Positions 18,343 through 27,337 of a DNA stretch of 64,000 bases are shown here, piece after piece. Each line of letters opens with the position of its first letter. Within the stretch, counting starts at the first letter, position 1. Source of the stretch: Mycobacterium dioxanotrophicus (lineage in GTDB: Bacteria; Actinomycetota; Actinomycetes; Mycobacteriales; Mycobacteriaceae); contig NZ_CP020809.1 of the NCBI RefSeq assembly GCF_002157835.1, positions 4,278,001 through 4,342,000 on the forward strand. The letters run 5' to 3'. A program made the position numbers and the translations under genes. A model generated the notes under the pieces. The model worked only from the letters and a program-made list of their open reading frames with translations. It was not told the DNA's origin and did not search any database.

Positions 18343-18615
18343 CTATCCGATGAGGGGCTCATGGCACCCGTCGCATCGGTCTTCGGAATCCTCGACCTGG
18401 CTGTCGAACACCACCTTGGGGAAATCACCGCTGTCATAGGTGCGTTCGTTCATGTGGTCGACGCCGACAACCTTGGCAAGGTCGGCAAGCAGCGACTCAG
18501 TGGACGCCGTGGACTCCGGATCGAACCTGCCCCAGGTGATCACTTTGCCGCGCATGCAAGATGGACACAGATTCTCGGCCTGGAACGTGTAGCCGACGAT
18601 GTCGGTGCTCGCCAC
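18343..18615 (-). CDS. Zinc-ribbon-like small protein
   Basis: A 90-aa protein with two Cys pairs (LCPSCMRG near residue 17 and RCDGCHEP near the C-terminus), consistent with one zinc site clamping an acidic middle region. No family is recognised. It lies 3 bp after the next upstream gene in the same direction. Confidence 0.65.
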   Translation of the reverse strand: MASTDIVGYTFQAENLCPSCMRGKVITWGRFDPESTASTESLLADLAKVVGVDHMNERTYDSGDFPKVVFDSQVEDSEDRCDGCHEPLIG

Positions 18616-18618
18616 AGG

Positions 18619-18906
18619 TCAGCCCACCGTCCGGGTGATCAGGTGGTCTGCGGCTACGGTGACATTGATCTGATCGTTGTAGACGACCACCTTGTCTCCA
18701 TCGACGTGCTCCACCGATTCCACGACCGCCAACTCGTATTGCGCGATGTCTCGGGCCGATTCGATCGCTTCTGCCCGGTCCCTGTCGTCAGCACCGAACG
18801 GCTGCCACGTCCACGGGTGCGATGACGGACCGTTCAAGAGTGGGACGAGGTCAATAAGGTCGCTTTCACGCAGGTCGAGCGGTTTGACCTGTTCGGTATG
18901 GGACAT
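18619..18906 (-). CDS. Hypothetical 95-aa protein
   Basis: An acidic soluble protein. ATG 18906 is chosen for its AAGGGAG; an alternative GTG at 18969 overlaps the upstream stop by GTGA. The C-terminal region (KVVVYNDQINVTVAADHL) looks like beta strands. Function is unknown. Confidence 0.6.
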   Translation of the reverse strand: MSHTEQVKPLDLRESDLIDLVPLLNGPSSHPWTWQPFGADDRDRAEAIESARDIAQYELAVVESVEHVDGDKVVVYNDQINVTVAADHLITRTVG

Positions 18907-18965
18907 TGCTGCTCCCTTTGTCATTTGGTGGCTCTCTGATTCCCCAGCGGGGCCTAGTCGCATAC

Positions 18966-19265
18966 TCACACCCTTGAGACAGCCGTTCCGGCTCCGGCGC
19001 GAGTCGACACCGCGGTTCCTCCCGGCGGGTGCTCGCCGACAGTGAAGACGTGTCCCTGCCTATTCATGTCTTGCTCAGGCTGCCAACCAATTTCGGCGCC
19101 ATGGTTGTCGTCGGGGTGTTCCTGATGTGACCACCATCCGCCGGTCGGGCATGGGATCCATACGCACACATGCACCGTGCGCACCTGCTTGGCGCACGTT
19201 TTGCACATTCCCTGGAAGCGGAGTTCATTCCACACGTTCTCCGTCATCGCGGGCCAGTCGTCCAT
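18966..19265 (-). CDS. Cys/His-containing small protein
   Basis: A 99-aa protein with MCKTCAKQ and VCVWIPCPTGGWW motifs, likely one zinc site. ATG 19265 follows GGAGAAA. It resembles phage-encoded zinc-binding proteins in style, but no family was identified. Confidence 0.6.
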   Translation of the reverse strand: MDDWPAMTENVWNELRFQGMCKTCAKQVRTVHVCVWIPCPTGGWWSHQEHPDDNHGAEIGWQPEQDMNRQGHVFTVGEHPPGGTAVSTRAGAGTAVSRV

Positions 19266-19329
19266 CGGTTTCTCCATTGCGATGATTCGGCGCTGAGTCC
19301 TTGCGCCGCAAAACAATTCCCTGTGGCGG

Positions 19330-19506
19330 CTAATCGACCACCGATGCGGTAATCTTGCCGTCGCCGTCGAGCAATTCGCCCCAGTAGGTGTTTCCGTTCA
19401 GCACCTGGTCAACGTCGAATCGCATAGCCTCAGCAGCTGTTTCCGTGCCAGTTGGGTAGTGGTCGAGGTTGGGTTCATACTCGTAGGTGATGATTATCTT
19501 GGCCAT
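19330..19506 (-). CDS. Hypothetical 58-aa acidic protein
   Basis: ATG 19506 follows AAGGAG at 5 nt. It starts MAKIIITYEYEP, a pattern shared with the small gene at 36,708-36,869, suggesting a shared plasmid-borne family. No function is known. Confidence 0.6.
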   Translation of the reverse strand: MAKIIITYEYEPNLDHYPTGTETAAEAMRFDVDQVLNGNTYWGELLDGDGKITASVVD

Positions 19507-19597
19507 GCTCACTCCTTAGCTTTACTGATAGCCTGCGCGCTGCAGCGCCTCTATCCGTTGGTCGGCCACTCCGTAGCCCCATGCAGCGCCGAAGCAG

Positions 19598-20443
19598 TCA
19601 TCGCTGCGCAAGTCCCGACGACAAGTGCAGCAGCAATGGGCTGGGATACCAACGCCACTGATCCGACACGCCGACTTGGCTCGCGACGACGGTCTCGACT
19701 ACCGAGGACAGCTCCAATGCGCCGTACCAGTCAGCCGACCACGCGGCGTTGGCTTCCACGATTCGCCAGCCGGGCTCTCCGAACCAGGGATCCGAGCACC
19801 AGCCGACGTCGATCACCACGCCCGGCGGAACGGGTACATGACACGTCACCAGTGCCTCTTCCAGCCAAAGGACTGCCGCCGTTGCCCGCACCGGATCATC
19901 GAGATCCAGCCAGTCCTCCCGTGCCCGGTCCGGAAAGTAGCTGGCTCGTGCGACGACCCGGCCGTCACGCACCCAGCAACGGACCTCGGAGTCGAAATGC
20001 ACCGGAGTCTGCAGTTGCACTGGCTCACGGTCCGGTAGCCGGCTCAGATCTGTGAGAAGTTCATCGAGTGAACGCAGCTGCGCCGGAAACGAATCATGCT
20101 TGGTTTCAGGGAGCTTGGCGAATATTGTCCCGCCATGAATGACAGGCGGTGTCTGCCGTAACGCACCAGATTCCGAGGTCACGATCTCGCGTCCGGTCAG
20201 TTCGATCGGCAGGTAGTCCAGCCAGCGGGGCCCGGCCGAGGACAGCTGCAGGTGGCGGTGCCGTACCGTTGCGGCCGCAGCCCATCCGCCCGGACACCAC
20301 AGCATCGCCTCAGCATCAGCGCCGGCGGCGGTGTCCAGCCCAAAGTCCAGGTGCACATCGGCCCACGGCGCCAAGTCTTCGGCGCGCCAGGTTTGGTGCG
20401 TCACCAGAGTTATTCGGGGACGTGACAATTGCACTGTGGCCAT
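19598..20443 (-). CDS. ATP-grasp-domain protein (DUF4343-like)
   Basis: A 281-aa protein. The C-terminal half has ATP-grasp signatures: KLPETKHDSF, VHFDSEVRCWVRDGRVVA and the acidic VDVGW plus IVEANAAWSADWYG, the usual Mg-ATP site ending in E-x-N. The N-terminal half is a pre-ATP-grasp domain. It likely forms a carboxylate-amine bond on an unknown substrate. ATG 20443 has a weak GAGAGAA site; a TATAGT lies about 15 bp upstream. Confidence 0.72.
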   Translation of the reverse strand: MATVQLSRPRITLVTHQTWRAEDLAPWADVHLDFGLDTAAGADAEAMLWCPGGWAAAATVRHRHLQLSSAGPRWLDYLPIELTGREIVTSESGALRQTPPVIHGGTIFAKLPETKHDSFPAQLRSLDELLTDLSRLPDREPVQLQTPVHFDSEVRCWVRDGRVVARASYFPDRAREDWLDLDDPVRATAAVLWLEEALVTCHVPVPPGVVIDVGWCSDPWFGEPGWRIVEANAAWSADWYGALELSSVVETVVASQVGVSDQWRWYPSPLLLHLSSGLAQR

Positions 20444-20560
20444 GGTGTTCTCTCTATAGTGGAGAGCTGACGCTATGGGTTCGGTTCGGATCACCCGGTG
20501 CGCGGCGCGTCACCAGGCATGGCCGCGACGGTGCATGCGGGTCAGCTGAGCTGCCCTACG

Positions 20561-20989
20561 TCAGGTCGAGTAGTCGTTGTCGATGATGCCGCCTGGCAGA
20601 CAGACGACGACAGTGACTTTGTTGGCCCTGGCATAGTCAACGGTGTACCAAGTTCCGCTGTTCGGACGGCGCGGGCCGTCTGGCGTTGCGATCAACAACT
20701 CGCAAGCGTCCACAATGTCGCGGTTCCGGGCGTGGTACGGCTTGGCGCTGAGCGCGTGAATCCCACCCCGTGTGAGCAGCTTGGACAGCGGCACCATCAG
20801 TTTCTCATCGGTCGGTGGATGCAGCCAGATTGTCGGTATATCGAGGTCTACCGCGCACAGATGAGAGGCGTAGTCGCTGCCCTCACAACAGCCGTGATGC
20901 AGTTCGGTGGCGTTGAACAGGTTGCGTCGGATAAAACGCTTCTGATCGGCTGTGGGATCGCGGCGGGTCCCGGTGAATCCGAGAATCAT
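20561..20989 (-). CDS. SLOG/DprA-like Rossmann-fold protein
   Basis: A 142-aa protein starting MILGFTGTRRDPT, with HHGCCEGSDYASH and RNRDIVDACELLIATPDGP, the pattern of the SLOG superfamily that includes DprA and nucleotide-sensing proteins. AAAGGGG precedes the start. It could bind a nucleotide or nucleic-acid ligand; some SLOG proteins work in defence, but there is no defence effector beside it. Confidence 0.72.
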   Translation of the reverse strand: MILGFTGTRRDPTADQKRFIRRNLFNATELHHGCCEGSDYASHLCAVDLDIPTIWLHPPTDEKLMVPLSKLLTRGGIHALSAKPYHARNRDIVDACELLIATPDGPRRPNSGTWYTVDYARANKVTVVVCLPGGIIDNDYST

Positions 20990-21019
20990 GGTGCCCCTTT
21001 CAGGCAGATGAACTCTGCG

Positions 21020-21172
21020 TCATGCCTTCGTGCACCTGCGGGTAGGTGACTGGCCACCATCAGCCCACGTCCACGCCCCGCCCAGAATCAACCGATCGCC
21101 GAAAGCGTTGAGCAGTTCGTCGCCGTCGTCGACAGTTTCATCGACATTTCGGTGTTTCAACATGGTTGTCAT
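21020..21172 (-). CDS. Hypothetical 50-aa protein
   Basis: ATG 21172 follows GGGAGGC. The protein is acidic (NVDETVDDGDELLNAFGDRL) and its 5' end overlaps the preceding gene by 35 bp. No function is known. Confidence 0.5.
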   Translation of the reverse strand: MTTMLKHRNVDETVDDGDELLNAFGDRLILGGAWTWADGGQSPTRRCTKA

Positions 21173-21461
21173 TGCCTCCCTTTCGTGAGACTTCACTGTT
21201 TAGGCTGGCCGGCACGGGTCCCACTTCCGCCAACTCGGGGCGCGGACGCAGAGGTGACCCGGTCAGGGACGTCAGGGACCGGAGGCGGGCAGGTGCGAAG
21301 TGCGGGCCCGTGTGCGTCATCTTGGCGGGGGTTGAGCGCCGCGGGCGTCCGCGCTGTTGCTGCGCCGGCTCGACGTCGACCGGGTACAGGTAGCCAGCGG
21401 CATCTACTGCTTGGAGCACCACAGTGTCCCCCTGTTCTTGATTGGTGCGGTATTCGCGCAT
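21138..21461 (-). CDS. Hypothetical 107-aa protein
   Basis: It starts MREYRTNQEQGDTVVLQAVD, with a folded-looking first 40 residues and a Pro/Arg-rich disordered tail. Its ATG shares one base with the upstream stop (TGATG). Function is unknown. Confidence 0.55.
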   Translation of the reverse strand: MREYRTNQEQGDTVVLQAVDAAGYLYPVDVEPAQQQRGRPRRSTPAKMTHTGPHFAPARLRSLTSLTGSPLRPRPELAEVGPVPASLNSEVSRKGGNDNHVETPKCR

Positions 21462-22114
21462 CAGTTCGTGCCTTTCGTTACTGGATCTGCAGAGCTGGGT
21501 TCGCAGTCCTTGCAGCGGGGATCGTGCCCGTGCTTGTACGGCTCTCCACAGCCCCGGCACGTGTGGGTGTCGTAGTTGCAGTCACTGCAGCACCGGTAAC
21601 AGCCCTCGTCAGGTGCGTGGTCACATCCGTTGCCGGACTCGGATTCCGACACCTCAGACGGGTTCGGCAGCGGATGCTGAGCCATGCCACGGTTCCGTGA
21701 CTCCCTTGCTAAATGGTTGGCGAACTCCAAGACCGCAGCACGATCTTCAGCCGTGACATCGGCGGGCAGCACACACGTGGTCGCAGCCGCGGCGTAGTCC
21801 GGGTGTGCGTGGGCGGGGTCGGAAGTCCAACCCCACATCTTCGGTGGCGCCTGGCCCTCGAATGATGGCCGATACCAGGTGGTCCCGTTGTCGTCGGTGC
21901 GCGCTGGGTTCTGGTCAGCGACCGTCAGCGTCCGTCTTTCGGCGGCCGCGGGTGTTGTCATGAGCCGTGTTGGGGGATCACCAGCCGAGTCCATCGGCTG
22001 GTCGAGCAGGACCGATCGGCATATCCCGCACAGCCACTCGCGGTACAGTCCGCTGAACTTCAGTGGCTCGAACTCCCCGTGGTCCTGACCGTCGCAGGCG
22101 TCGCACACGCTCAT
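21461..22114 (-). CDS. Cys-rich zinc-ribbon protein
   Basis: A 217-aa protein with a CDACDGQDHG start, a LCGICRS pair, and a C-terminal Cys cluster (CYRCCSDC, CRGCGEPY, RCKDCEP), suggesting two or three zinc ribbons around a disordered middle. It is coupled by ATGA to the upstream gene. It may bind nucleic acid or protein; no family is recognised. Confidence 0.65.
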   Translation of the reverse strand: MSVCDACDGQDHGEFEPLKFSGLYREWLCGICRSVLLDQPMDSAGDPPTRLMTTPAAAERRTLTVADQNPARTDDNGTTWYRPSFEGQAPPKMWGWTSDPAHAHPDYAAAATTCVLPADVTAEDRAAVLEFANHLARESRNRGMAQHPLPNPSEVSESESGNGCDHAPDEGCYRCCSDCNYDTHTCRGCGEPYKHGHDPRCKDCEPSSADPVTKGTN

Positions 22115-22356
22115 CGGTTGGTCTCCTGGGCGATCCGGCGGCGTTCGGTGATCTCACCGAGAACCTTGTGCGCCAGTGCGATAGCGCCGTTCCCGTACCG
22201 GTGTTCGACGAATCCGACGGCCGTGTCGCCGTTGCGGGCATACGTCCACCGGTAGGTGTTGGTCGAGTCGGGCTGCTCACCACCGCTGGTCGTGCGGGTG
22301 ATGGCCACACCGGCGATCAGTTCACTGTTCACGGCGATGTCGACGTAGATACTCAT
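22111..22356 (-). CDS. Hypothetical 81-aa protein
   Basis: A soluble protein starting [16 protein letters not shown], predicted beta-alpha, with ATGA overlaps at both ends. No function is known. Confidence 0.65.
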   Translation of the reverse strand: MSIYVDIAVNSELIAGVAITRTTSGGEQPDSTNTYRWTYARNGDTAVGFVEHRYGNGAIALAHKVLGEITERRRIAQETNR

Positions 22357-22712
22357 CGGGACACCGCCGCCGTCAGCTGTCCCTCACCGGGGCACGGCTG
22401 TTCGTCAACCACGTGCCCGGAGATGATCCACCGCTTGTCTGGCTGAGACCCGCACCAGGCAGGATGCCACTCCTCGCAGACGGGACACATTCCCAAGGCT
22501 TGCTCATAGTGAGACAGATGCCAGTGCGGACCGTCAGGGCACCGGTACGGGTGCAGCGAGTCGAATCGACGACCGCTGGACTCGACCGCGGCCTTGACCT
22601 CGTCAGCGCCCATCACGGCCAGGTCTCGGGTCGAATACCGGCGCTTGCGGGCAAACCGGCACTCTGATTGGCCCATCGGGCCACCTCCGGCGCCCCGCGT
22701 GTGCGCCGTCAT
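22353..22712 (-). CDS. Zinc-binding-like small protein
   Basis: A 119-aa protein with [20 protein letters not shown] and a terminal CPGEG, a likely C/H zinc site. ATG 22712 has GGAGG at 8 nt and overlaps the RNase H stop by ATGA. Function is unknown. Confidence 0.6.
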   Translation of the reverse strand: MTAHTRGAGGGPMGQSECRFARKRRYSTRDLAVMGADEVKAAVESSGRRFDSLHPYRCPDGPHWHLSHYEQALGMCPVCEEWHPAWCGSQPDKRWIISGHVVDEQPCPGEGQLTAAVSR

Positions 22713-23221
22713 CGTGGCCACCTCCGATGTCGTTGCCGTCCGCTCCCCTGGTTCGGTATTCCCGCGGCCCTTGTCGAGCCACCGAACTCCTTCGCGCCGC
22801 GTGTGGCGAGCTGGTCGGCGAGCTCATTGCCTTCGTGCCCTGCGTGGCCTTTCACCCAACGCCAGTCCACCGTGTGCTGCGCGGCGACGGTATCCAGGCG
22901 CCGCCAGAGATCTGCGTTCTTCACCGGCTGGCCTGTAGATGTCTTCCACCCCTTGCGTTTCCAGCCGGAGATCCAGCTTGTGATGCCCTGGCGCACGTAT
23001 TGGCTGTCGGTCCACAGCTGAATGGGACGCGCCGCGGTGATCGATTCAAGCGCCACGATCGCGGCCAACAACTCCATGCGGTTGTTGGTGGTCGCCTTCT
23101 CTCCGCCGTAGAGGTGCTTCTCGTGTTCACCGAAACGCAGCACTACACCCCAACCGCCCGGCCCCGGATTCCCATGACAGGCGCCGTCGGTGTAGATGGT
23201 GATGGTCTCAGGGACATCCAT
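22709..23221 (-). CDS. rnhA: Ribonuclease HI
   Basis: A 170-aa RNase H with the DEDD catalytic set: [16 protein letters not shown] (first Asp), NNRMELLA (Glu), LWTDSQYV (second Asp) and [12 protein letters not shown] (last Asp). It would remove RNA from RNA:DNA hybrids, for example during plasmid replication or R-loop control. The C-terminal 20 residues are a basic extension. A plasmid copy beside tiny coupled genes is phage-like. Confidence 0.9.
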   Translation of the reverse strand: MDVPETITIYTDGACHGNPGPGGWGVVLRFGEHEKHLYGGEKATTNNRMELLAAIVALESITAARPIQLWTDSQYVRQGITSWISGWKRKGWKTSTGQPVKNADLWRRLDTVAAQHTVDWRWVKGHAGHEGNELADQLATRGAKEFGGSTRAAGIPNQGSGRQRHRRWPR

Positions 23222-23342
23222 TGGTCAACCGTTTCACGGGATCTCAAAAGCACAGCCTCAGATGCAGGACACGCCGATCGGCTCCGCAGAGGCTGCAGTG
23301 CACAGTGCGGTCAGGTGCCACCACGCGGAAACTGGCCGGCCA

Positions 23343-23591
23343 TCAGCGGGCCAGTTGTTGCGCGAGGAACTCAAAGAAGTGCATCGCGTCGCCGTTCTTG
23401 AAGTCGATCTCGACCAGCTGCTTCTTGATCTGCTCCTGCTCGGCGGGACTGGTGTTCTTCGCCGTGTCGATTACCACGGAGAGCGGGATCGAGTTCCAAC
23501 CCCACTGCGGTCCGTCCACGTCGAAGCGGTGCTCGAGATCGACCCCCTTCTCCTCGACGAACGTGTCGATCCAGGCATCGAATCCGGCCAT
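23343..23591 (-). CDS. Hypothetical 82-aa helical protein
   Basis: A compact, mostly helical protein (FDAWIDTFVEEKGVDLEHRF, later AQQLAR). It starts 3 bp after the upstream gene ends. No domain is recognised. The following 121 bp (23,222-23,342) hold only very short frames. Confidence 0.65.
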   Translation of the reverse strand: MAGFDAWIDTFVEEKGVDLEHRFDVDGPQWGWNSIPLSVVIDTAKNTSPAEQEQIKKQLVEIDFKNGDAMHFFEFLAQQLAR

Positions 23592-23594
23592 AGA

Positions 23595-23807
23595 TCAGCC
23601 CTCTATCTTTCGCAGTTCAGACAGCGCGACGGCCGCCTGTCCTCCGGTGTCAACATCGACAAGGGCATGTGCCTCGTTGTCTACGCGCCGGATTCGGGGA
23701 TCGGCTTGCGGAACCGCCTCTCGAACCTCGACCACGGTTCCTGTGTAGGGCTGGTCGTTCGGCCAGAGCCTGAATTCGACCCGTTCACCTGCGGATATCG
23801 GGTGCAT
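23595..23807 (-). CDS. Hypothetical 70-aa beta-rich protein
   Basis: It starts MHPISAGERVEFRLWPNDQP and has the strand pattern of a small SH3-like barrel. It is spaced 3 bp from both neighbours. No function is known. Confidence 0.62.
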   Translation of the reverse strand: MHPISAGERVEFRLWPNDQPYTGTVVEVREAVPQADPRIRRVDNEAHALVDVDTGGQAAVALSELRKIEG

Positions 23808-23810
23808 GTC

Positions 23811-24185
23811 TTACTCCACTGTCCGGATGCCGAACACCCACGTGCCGGGGTCGGACTCGTCCTCGAAGACCGCGGTGACACCGACGACCACTTTTGACGC
23901 ATCGCCGTTGACCAGGTCTTCGATCTCACGCGCATAGTTGCCGCGGTTGGGTGCCGTGTACGAGCTGTGGTACTGGTAGGCGGTCCATGGGCCGGCGGTG
24001 AACGCGTGCTGGCCGTGCTCGTCTGCGGTGTCGGGCACCTCGTAGGACGATCCGATGTCGGAGACGTACGACCTGCAGCCGCGGCTCTCCGCGACCGCGA
24101 ATCCGTCACTGTCACGGGTAATCACCAGATCCAGGTCATCCAAATGCAGGTTGGCGATGCGGTCACAGACCTGTTCACGGGTCAT
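23811..24185 (-). CDS. Hypothetical 124-aa protein
   Basis: A soluble acidic protein; ATG 24185 (MTREQVCDRIANLHLDDLD). The only nearby ribosome-like site is 15 nt away. No family is recognised. Confidence 0.58.
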   Translation of the reverse strand: MTREQVCDRIANLHLDDLDLVITRDSDGFAVAESRGCRSYVSDIGSSYEVPDTADEHGQHAFTAGPWTAYQYHSSYTAPNRGNYAREIEDLVNGDASKVVVGVTAVFEDESDPGTWVFGIRTVE

Positions 24186-24293
24186 GCTATGTGCGGGTCC
24201 TCTCGTAACGGTCGCCGGCAGCACACCAGCCGCGCAGCTGAACTGAAGAATGAGATGTGGCGGCACGCCGCGAGTCGGCGTGGGGCGCCGGGT

Positions 24294-24623
24294 TCAGGCG
24301 GCTCCGTTATCGAATGTGGACCAGCGACTCTCGGCGTCAACCAGTGCGGATCGGTACTGGGCCTCGTCCGAGTAGGCGTAGGTGGTGATGAACCCTTGAC
24401 CGTCCTCGGCCACCACCCAGTAGTTGTTCTCCGGGAAGTCCGAGACGGACGCCCCAGCCTCGGCCAGCAGGTCGCTGTGCTGGCTGTTCAGCTCCTGACG
24501 GGTCAGCTCGCCTAACCCGGTGTAGTGCAGCCCCCAAGTAGTCACGTCACCGAACGACTCCCCCGTTCCGTCAAGGGTGAGCTGGTAGAGCACTTCGTCT
24601 CGGGGGCACGCAAACTTGCTCAT
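24294..24623 (-). CDS. Hypothetical 109-aa acidic protein
   Basis: ATG 24623 follows AAAGGAC at 5 nt. The protein is acidic and aromatic-rich (DFPENNYWVVAEDGQGF). It is the most upstream intact gene of the minus-strand small-gene run, just before the copy broken by the IS. Confidence 0.6.
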   Translation of the reverse strand: MSKFACPRDEVLYQLTLDGTGESFGDVTTWGLHYTGLGELTRQELNSQHSDLLAEAGASVSDFPENNYWVVAEDGQGFITTYAYSDEAQYRSALVDAESRWSTFDNGAA

Positions 24624-24880
24624 CGGTCGTCCTTTCCCTGTCAGTGTGGTGCCGAATCGCGCTAAGTCCGCAAGTCGCGGCGCTGCGAAGGGGCGGCGCA
24701 CAGGTTGCCCTTCGCCGTCGCTGTTTCTCGTCCAGGGCGCGGGTAATCAGCCGTAGGCGACGTGGTCGCGGTCTGACCCGAAATCGCAGCTGCCGTCTTC
24801 GTTGATGTGGAAGCTCATTCCACGCGAGTCGAGCTCGAATGGCCGTCCACAGTCGCCACAGGATCCGGCCAAAGAGTTAG

Positions 24881-26574
24881 CCTCGATTTTTCGTCCAAGG
24901 TGATTGCGGTGGAGCGTTGGGGCAAGATGGGCCGTGAGGTGGCTTCTGCGGTCACGGGGCGTGGCGGGGTGGTCCCTTATCGCCGGGCTGGGCGGGCTTT
25001 CCCAGGGCCAGTGGGCCTTTCGTCAGTTGGATCAGATGAGCTGTGGATCAGTCGAAGGCGGTGCGGATGTGCTGCCAGGCGGTCGCGATCTGGGCGGCCC
25101 ATCGCCAGGTGGCGTCGAGACGTAGGCATGTTTGGCGGGCGCTGCGGGTGATGCGGGCGGCGACGTGGAGGACCCGGTAGCGGAAGGTGGCGATCTCGGT
25201 GCGGGCCAGGCCCGGGTGGGTGCGGAATCCGATGAGTCGGCACCAGGTGACCAGGTCGGCGGCGGTGAGGGCGATTTCCAGCCATGCGGCGTTGGCCCAA
25301 AATGAGTGGCAGGGCAGGTTGCGCAGGCCGGTGGCTTTGAGTTCGCGGATGCGGTCTTCGACGCGGGCGTGCTGACGGTGGCGCAGTTCCAGGCCGGCGA
25401 CCTGTCCTGACACGACGCCGGGTGGTGTGTCGGTGATGAACGCTGTGATCCGCATCCCGTCGGCGTCGGTGAATCGCAGCTGGGCGCCCGGATGCGGCCT
25501 TTCTTTGCGCAGGATCAGCCGCGTGCCCGGTGGCCACGACGACAGGTTGACCAGGGTGGTGGCTTCGGCGATCCAGGCGCCGTCGCGGAGACCGCCGGCG
25601 GTGCCGATCGCCGGGTACCAGCCCTCGGCGAGGTTGAGGGTGTCCACCGCGTCTTGGACGCGCCAGTCGACGGGGTAACCGAAGGAGAACCCCACCCCGG
25701 CGGCCCGGCAGGCGTCGGCGAAGGTGTGGGTGGCTCCGGCGGTGTCGCAGCGCACCAGCACCTTGGGCTTGTCGGGATGATCGCCAGCCCTGGGGTCGGG
25801 TCGCCAGGCCGCGGGCAGCGCTGCCAGCGCTTGGGCCAGCACGATGACGTGGTCGCTGGCGGTGTTGGAGCCGGCGTTGCCGGTGCGTAGCAGCCCGGCC
25901 AGGGCTTCCCCGCCGGCGATCTCGGGGCGGTCCAGAAATGCCAGCAGCGGATGGTGCCCGAACGACTTCTTCCAGGTCGGCGTCGCACCGCCTTTGTTGT
26001 CGGAGTGATCGATCACCAGGGTGGCGTCGATGTCGATGTGCAGCCAGTCACCCGGAGCGGGGGCGGCACCGGCGGCCCAGGCCGCCGCCCGCGCGCCCGC
26101 TCGGGCCGCCCGCACCGCGGGTAGGTGTGCGGCGTCGATGCGCTCATCGACCAGCCGCCACATCGTGGTCGTCGAGGCTTTCGCACCGAAGGCGTGCTCA
26201 CGGTCGCCGCAGAGCTGGCCGACCCCGTCGATGCAGTCCGCCCCGTCAGCAACCGCAGCCGCCAGATCAGCGAACACGTCTCCGGGCGCATACACCCACG
26301 GCCCGCGGTAGGTGTCGGCCAAAGCAGCCGTGACCTGCGCCGATAACCCGGTCCGATCGGCCAGTTCACGTAGCAGGCCCATCCCGGCATGCGACACGAC
26401 GCCATGGCCGTCGGCCGACACTTTCACCCGCGATGCGGCCGCGATATTCTTCACCTGCGAAGTGCCTTCCCGTCAGGATCTTTGAACCGTAGAGAAGTCC
26501 AATTATCCCTTGCAGGACAGGCACTTTCGCTTATCTACACACCGCCAAAGGCAACATTCCGCGAAAAATTCGGG
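24881..26574. mobile_element. IS1380-family insertion sequence, complete
   Basis: A 1,694-bp element with imperfect terminal repeats (CCTCGATTTTTCG left; CCCGAATTTTTCG on the opposite strand right) and a direct TTAG duplication on both sides (24,877-24,880 and 26,575-26,578), the 4-bp size known for IS1380. It carries one intact transposase on the minus strand. The intact duplication suggests recent insertion. Confidence 0.88.
25048..26454 (-). CDS. IS1380-family transposase
   Basis: A 468-aa DDE transposase. It has IDIDATLVIDHSDNKGG with the first catalytic Asp, VLVRCDTAGATHTF with the second, and the late LRHRQHARVEDRIRELKATG with the Glu of the IS4-like Y-R-E region. Full length for the family, with no frame break. 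Confidence 0.92.
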   Translation of the reverse strand: MKNIAAASRVKVSADGHGVVSHAGMGLLRELADRTGLSAQVTAALADTYRGPWVYAPGDVFADLAAAVADGADCIDGVGQLCGDREHAFGAKASTTTMWRLVDERIDAAHLPAVRAARAGARAAAWAAGAAPAPGDWLHIDIDATLVIDHSDNKGGATPTWKKSFGHHPLLAFLDRPEIAGGEALAGLLRTGNAGSNTASDHVIVLAQALAALPAAWRPDPRAGDHPDKPKVLVRCDTAGATHTFADACRAAGVGFSFGYPVDWRVQDAVDTLNLAEGWYPAIGTAGGLRDGAWIAEATTLVNLSSWPPGTRLILRKERPHPGAQLRFTDADGMRITAFITDTPPGVVSGQVAGLELRHRQHARVEDRIRELKATGLRNLPCHSFWANAAWLEIALTAADLVTWCRLIGFRTHPGLARTEIATFRYRVLHVAARITRSARQTCLRLDATWRWAAQIATAWQHIRTAFD

Positions 26575-26594
26575 TTAGTCGGAAAATCGCTCAT

Positions 26595-26903
26595 GTCCGG
26601 CAGCATCTCGCCGGGCGGCGGCATCGCATGTGCGCGGCGCGGTGAGGTTTTGCAGCCGCAGGGTTCTGCCTATCGGATCACGAAGCACGTGGGGGACGGC
26701 AGTCTTGGGAGGACGTGACAAGGGTCGTCGTGAAGTCCAGTTGAAGGCGCCAGTCCCACCCAACCGCAGCAAATCTAACTTCCTCGGTCACGGCGGCCGC
26801 GCCACGTACACGAACGCTGCCTCAGCGGTGCCAGGCTGCGAACACGTTCAGGGCGGCCCCGGACGTGGACATCCGAAGTGACGGCACAGAGGCGTGAGAT
26901 CTA
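26595..26903. other. 309-bp interval, probable start region of the broken small-gene run
   Basis: No convincing gene. It should contain the promoter of the leftward small-gene run. It holds one copy (26,708-26,720) of the word GGAGGACGTGACA found again at 27,117 and 55,467. Confidence 0.35.
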
Positions 26904-27140
26904 ATGAAGAGATATCCCAACGACATTCATCCGGACTACCCAGTTGCCACTGTGTATGGCGCAGACGGGCAGCCCTACGACTATGTCGATGACCATGAAC
27001 CAGCACGTTCCTATGCCGCTTGCGGCTACCGCGTCGTGGTTCACATCGGCGATGGACCCTACACACGCGACGAATTGCAGGAAGCTGTCGACCGGGAGCT
27101 GTCCGGCTCGCGGTCGGGAGGACGTGACAGCGCGGCGTAA
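26904..27140 (+). CDS. Hypothetical 78-aa protein
   Basis: An acidic, Tyr-rich protein starting MKRYPNDIHPDYPVATVYGA, with reasonable composition but only a weak ribosome site. It converges on the coupling-ATPase gene. No family is recognised. From 27,141 to 27,337 no convincing gene is seen. Confidence 0.45.
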   Translation: MKRYPNDIHPDYPVATVYGADGQPYDYVDDHEPARSYAACGYRVVVHIGDGPYTRDELQEAVDRELSGSRSGGRDSAA

Positions 27141-27337
27141 GCAGACGCGATTCGGACTGTGCGCGGCGCAGGCTGCAGCGATGCAGCGAGGATCTGAGAT
27201 GCCCTGCGGCAGACACGAAATAATGACGGAGGTCGCCGGTCGAAACGAGTGGAAGGTCAGCGCCGGCCAGTGCTTCACGGCTGGGACAAACGCCGTGCTC
27301 CAGCATTGCTCGGACGCAGCCGCAAAGCACTTCCCTC

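Larger units (their letters stand above)
24747..26594 (-). pseudogene. Small CxxC gene split by the IS1380-family element
   Basis: Removing the IS and one copy of its 4-bp duplication joins 26,575-26,594 to 24,747-24,880 in frame. The restored protein starts MSDFPTNSLAGSCGDCGRPF and ends DRDHVAYG, about 49 aa with a CGDCG pair. The insertion falls after codon 6. ATGs at 26,606 and 26,624 are also in frame, so the true start is uncertain. Confidence 0.6.
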
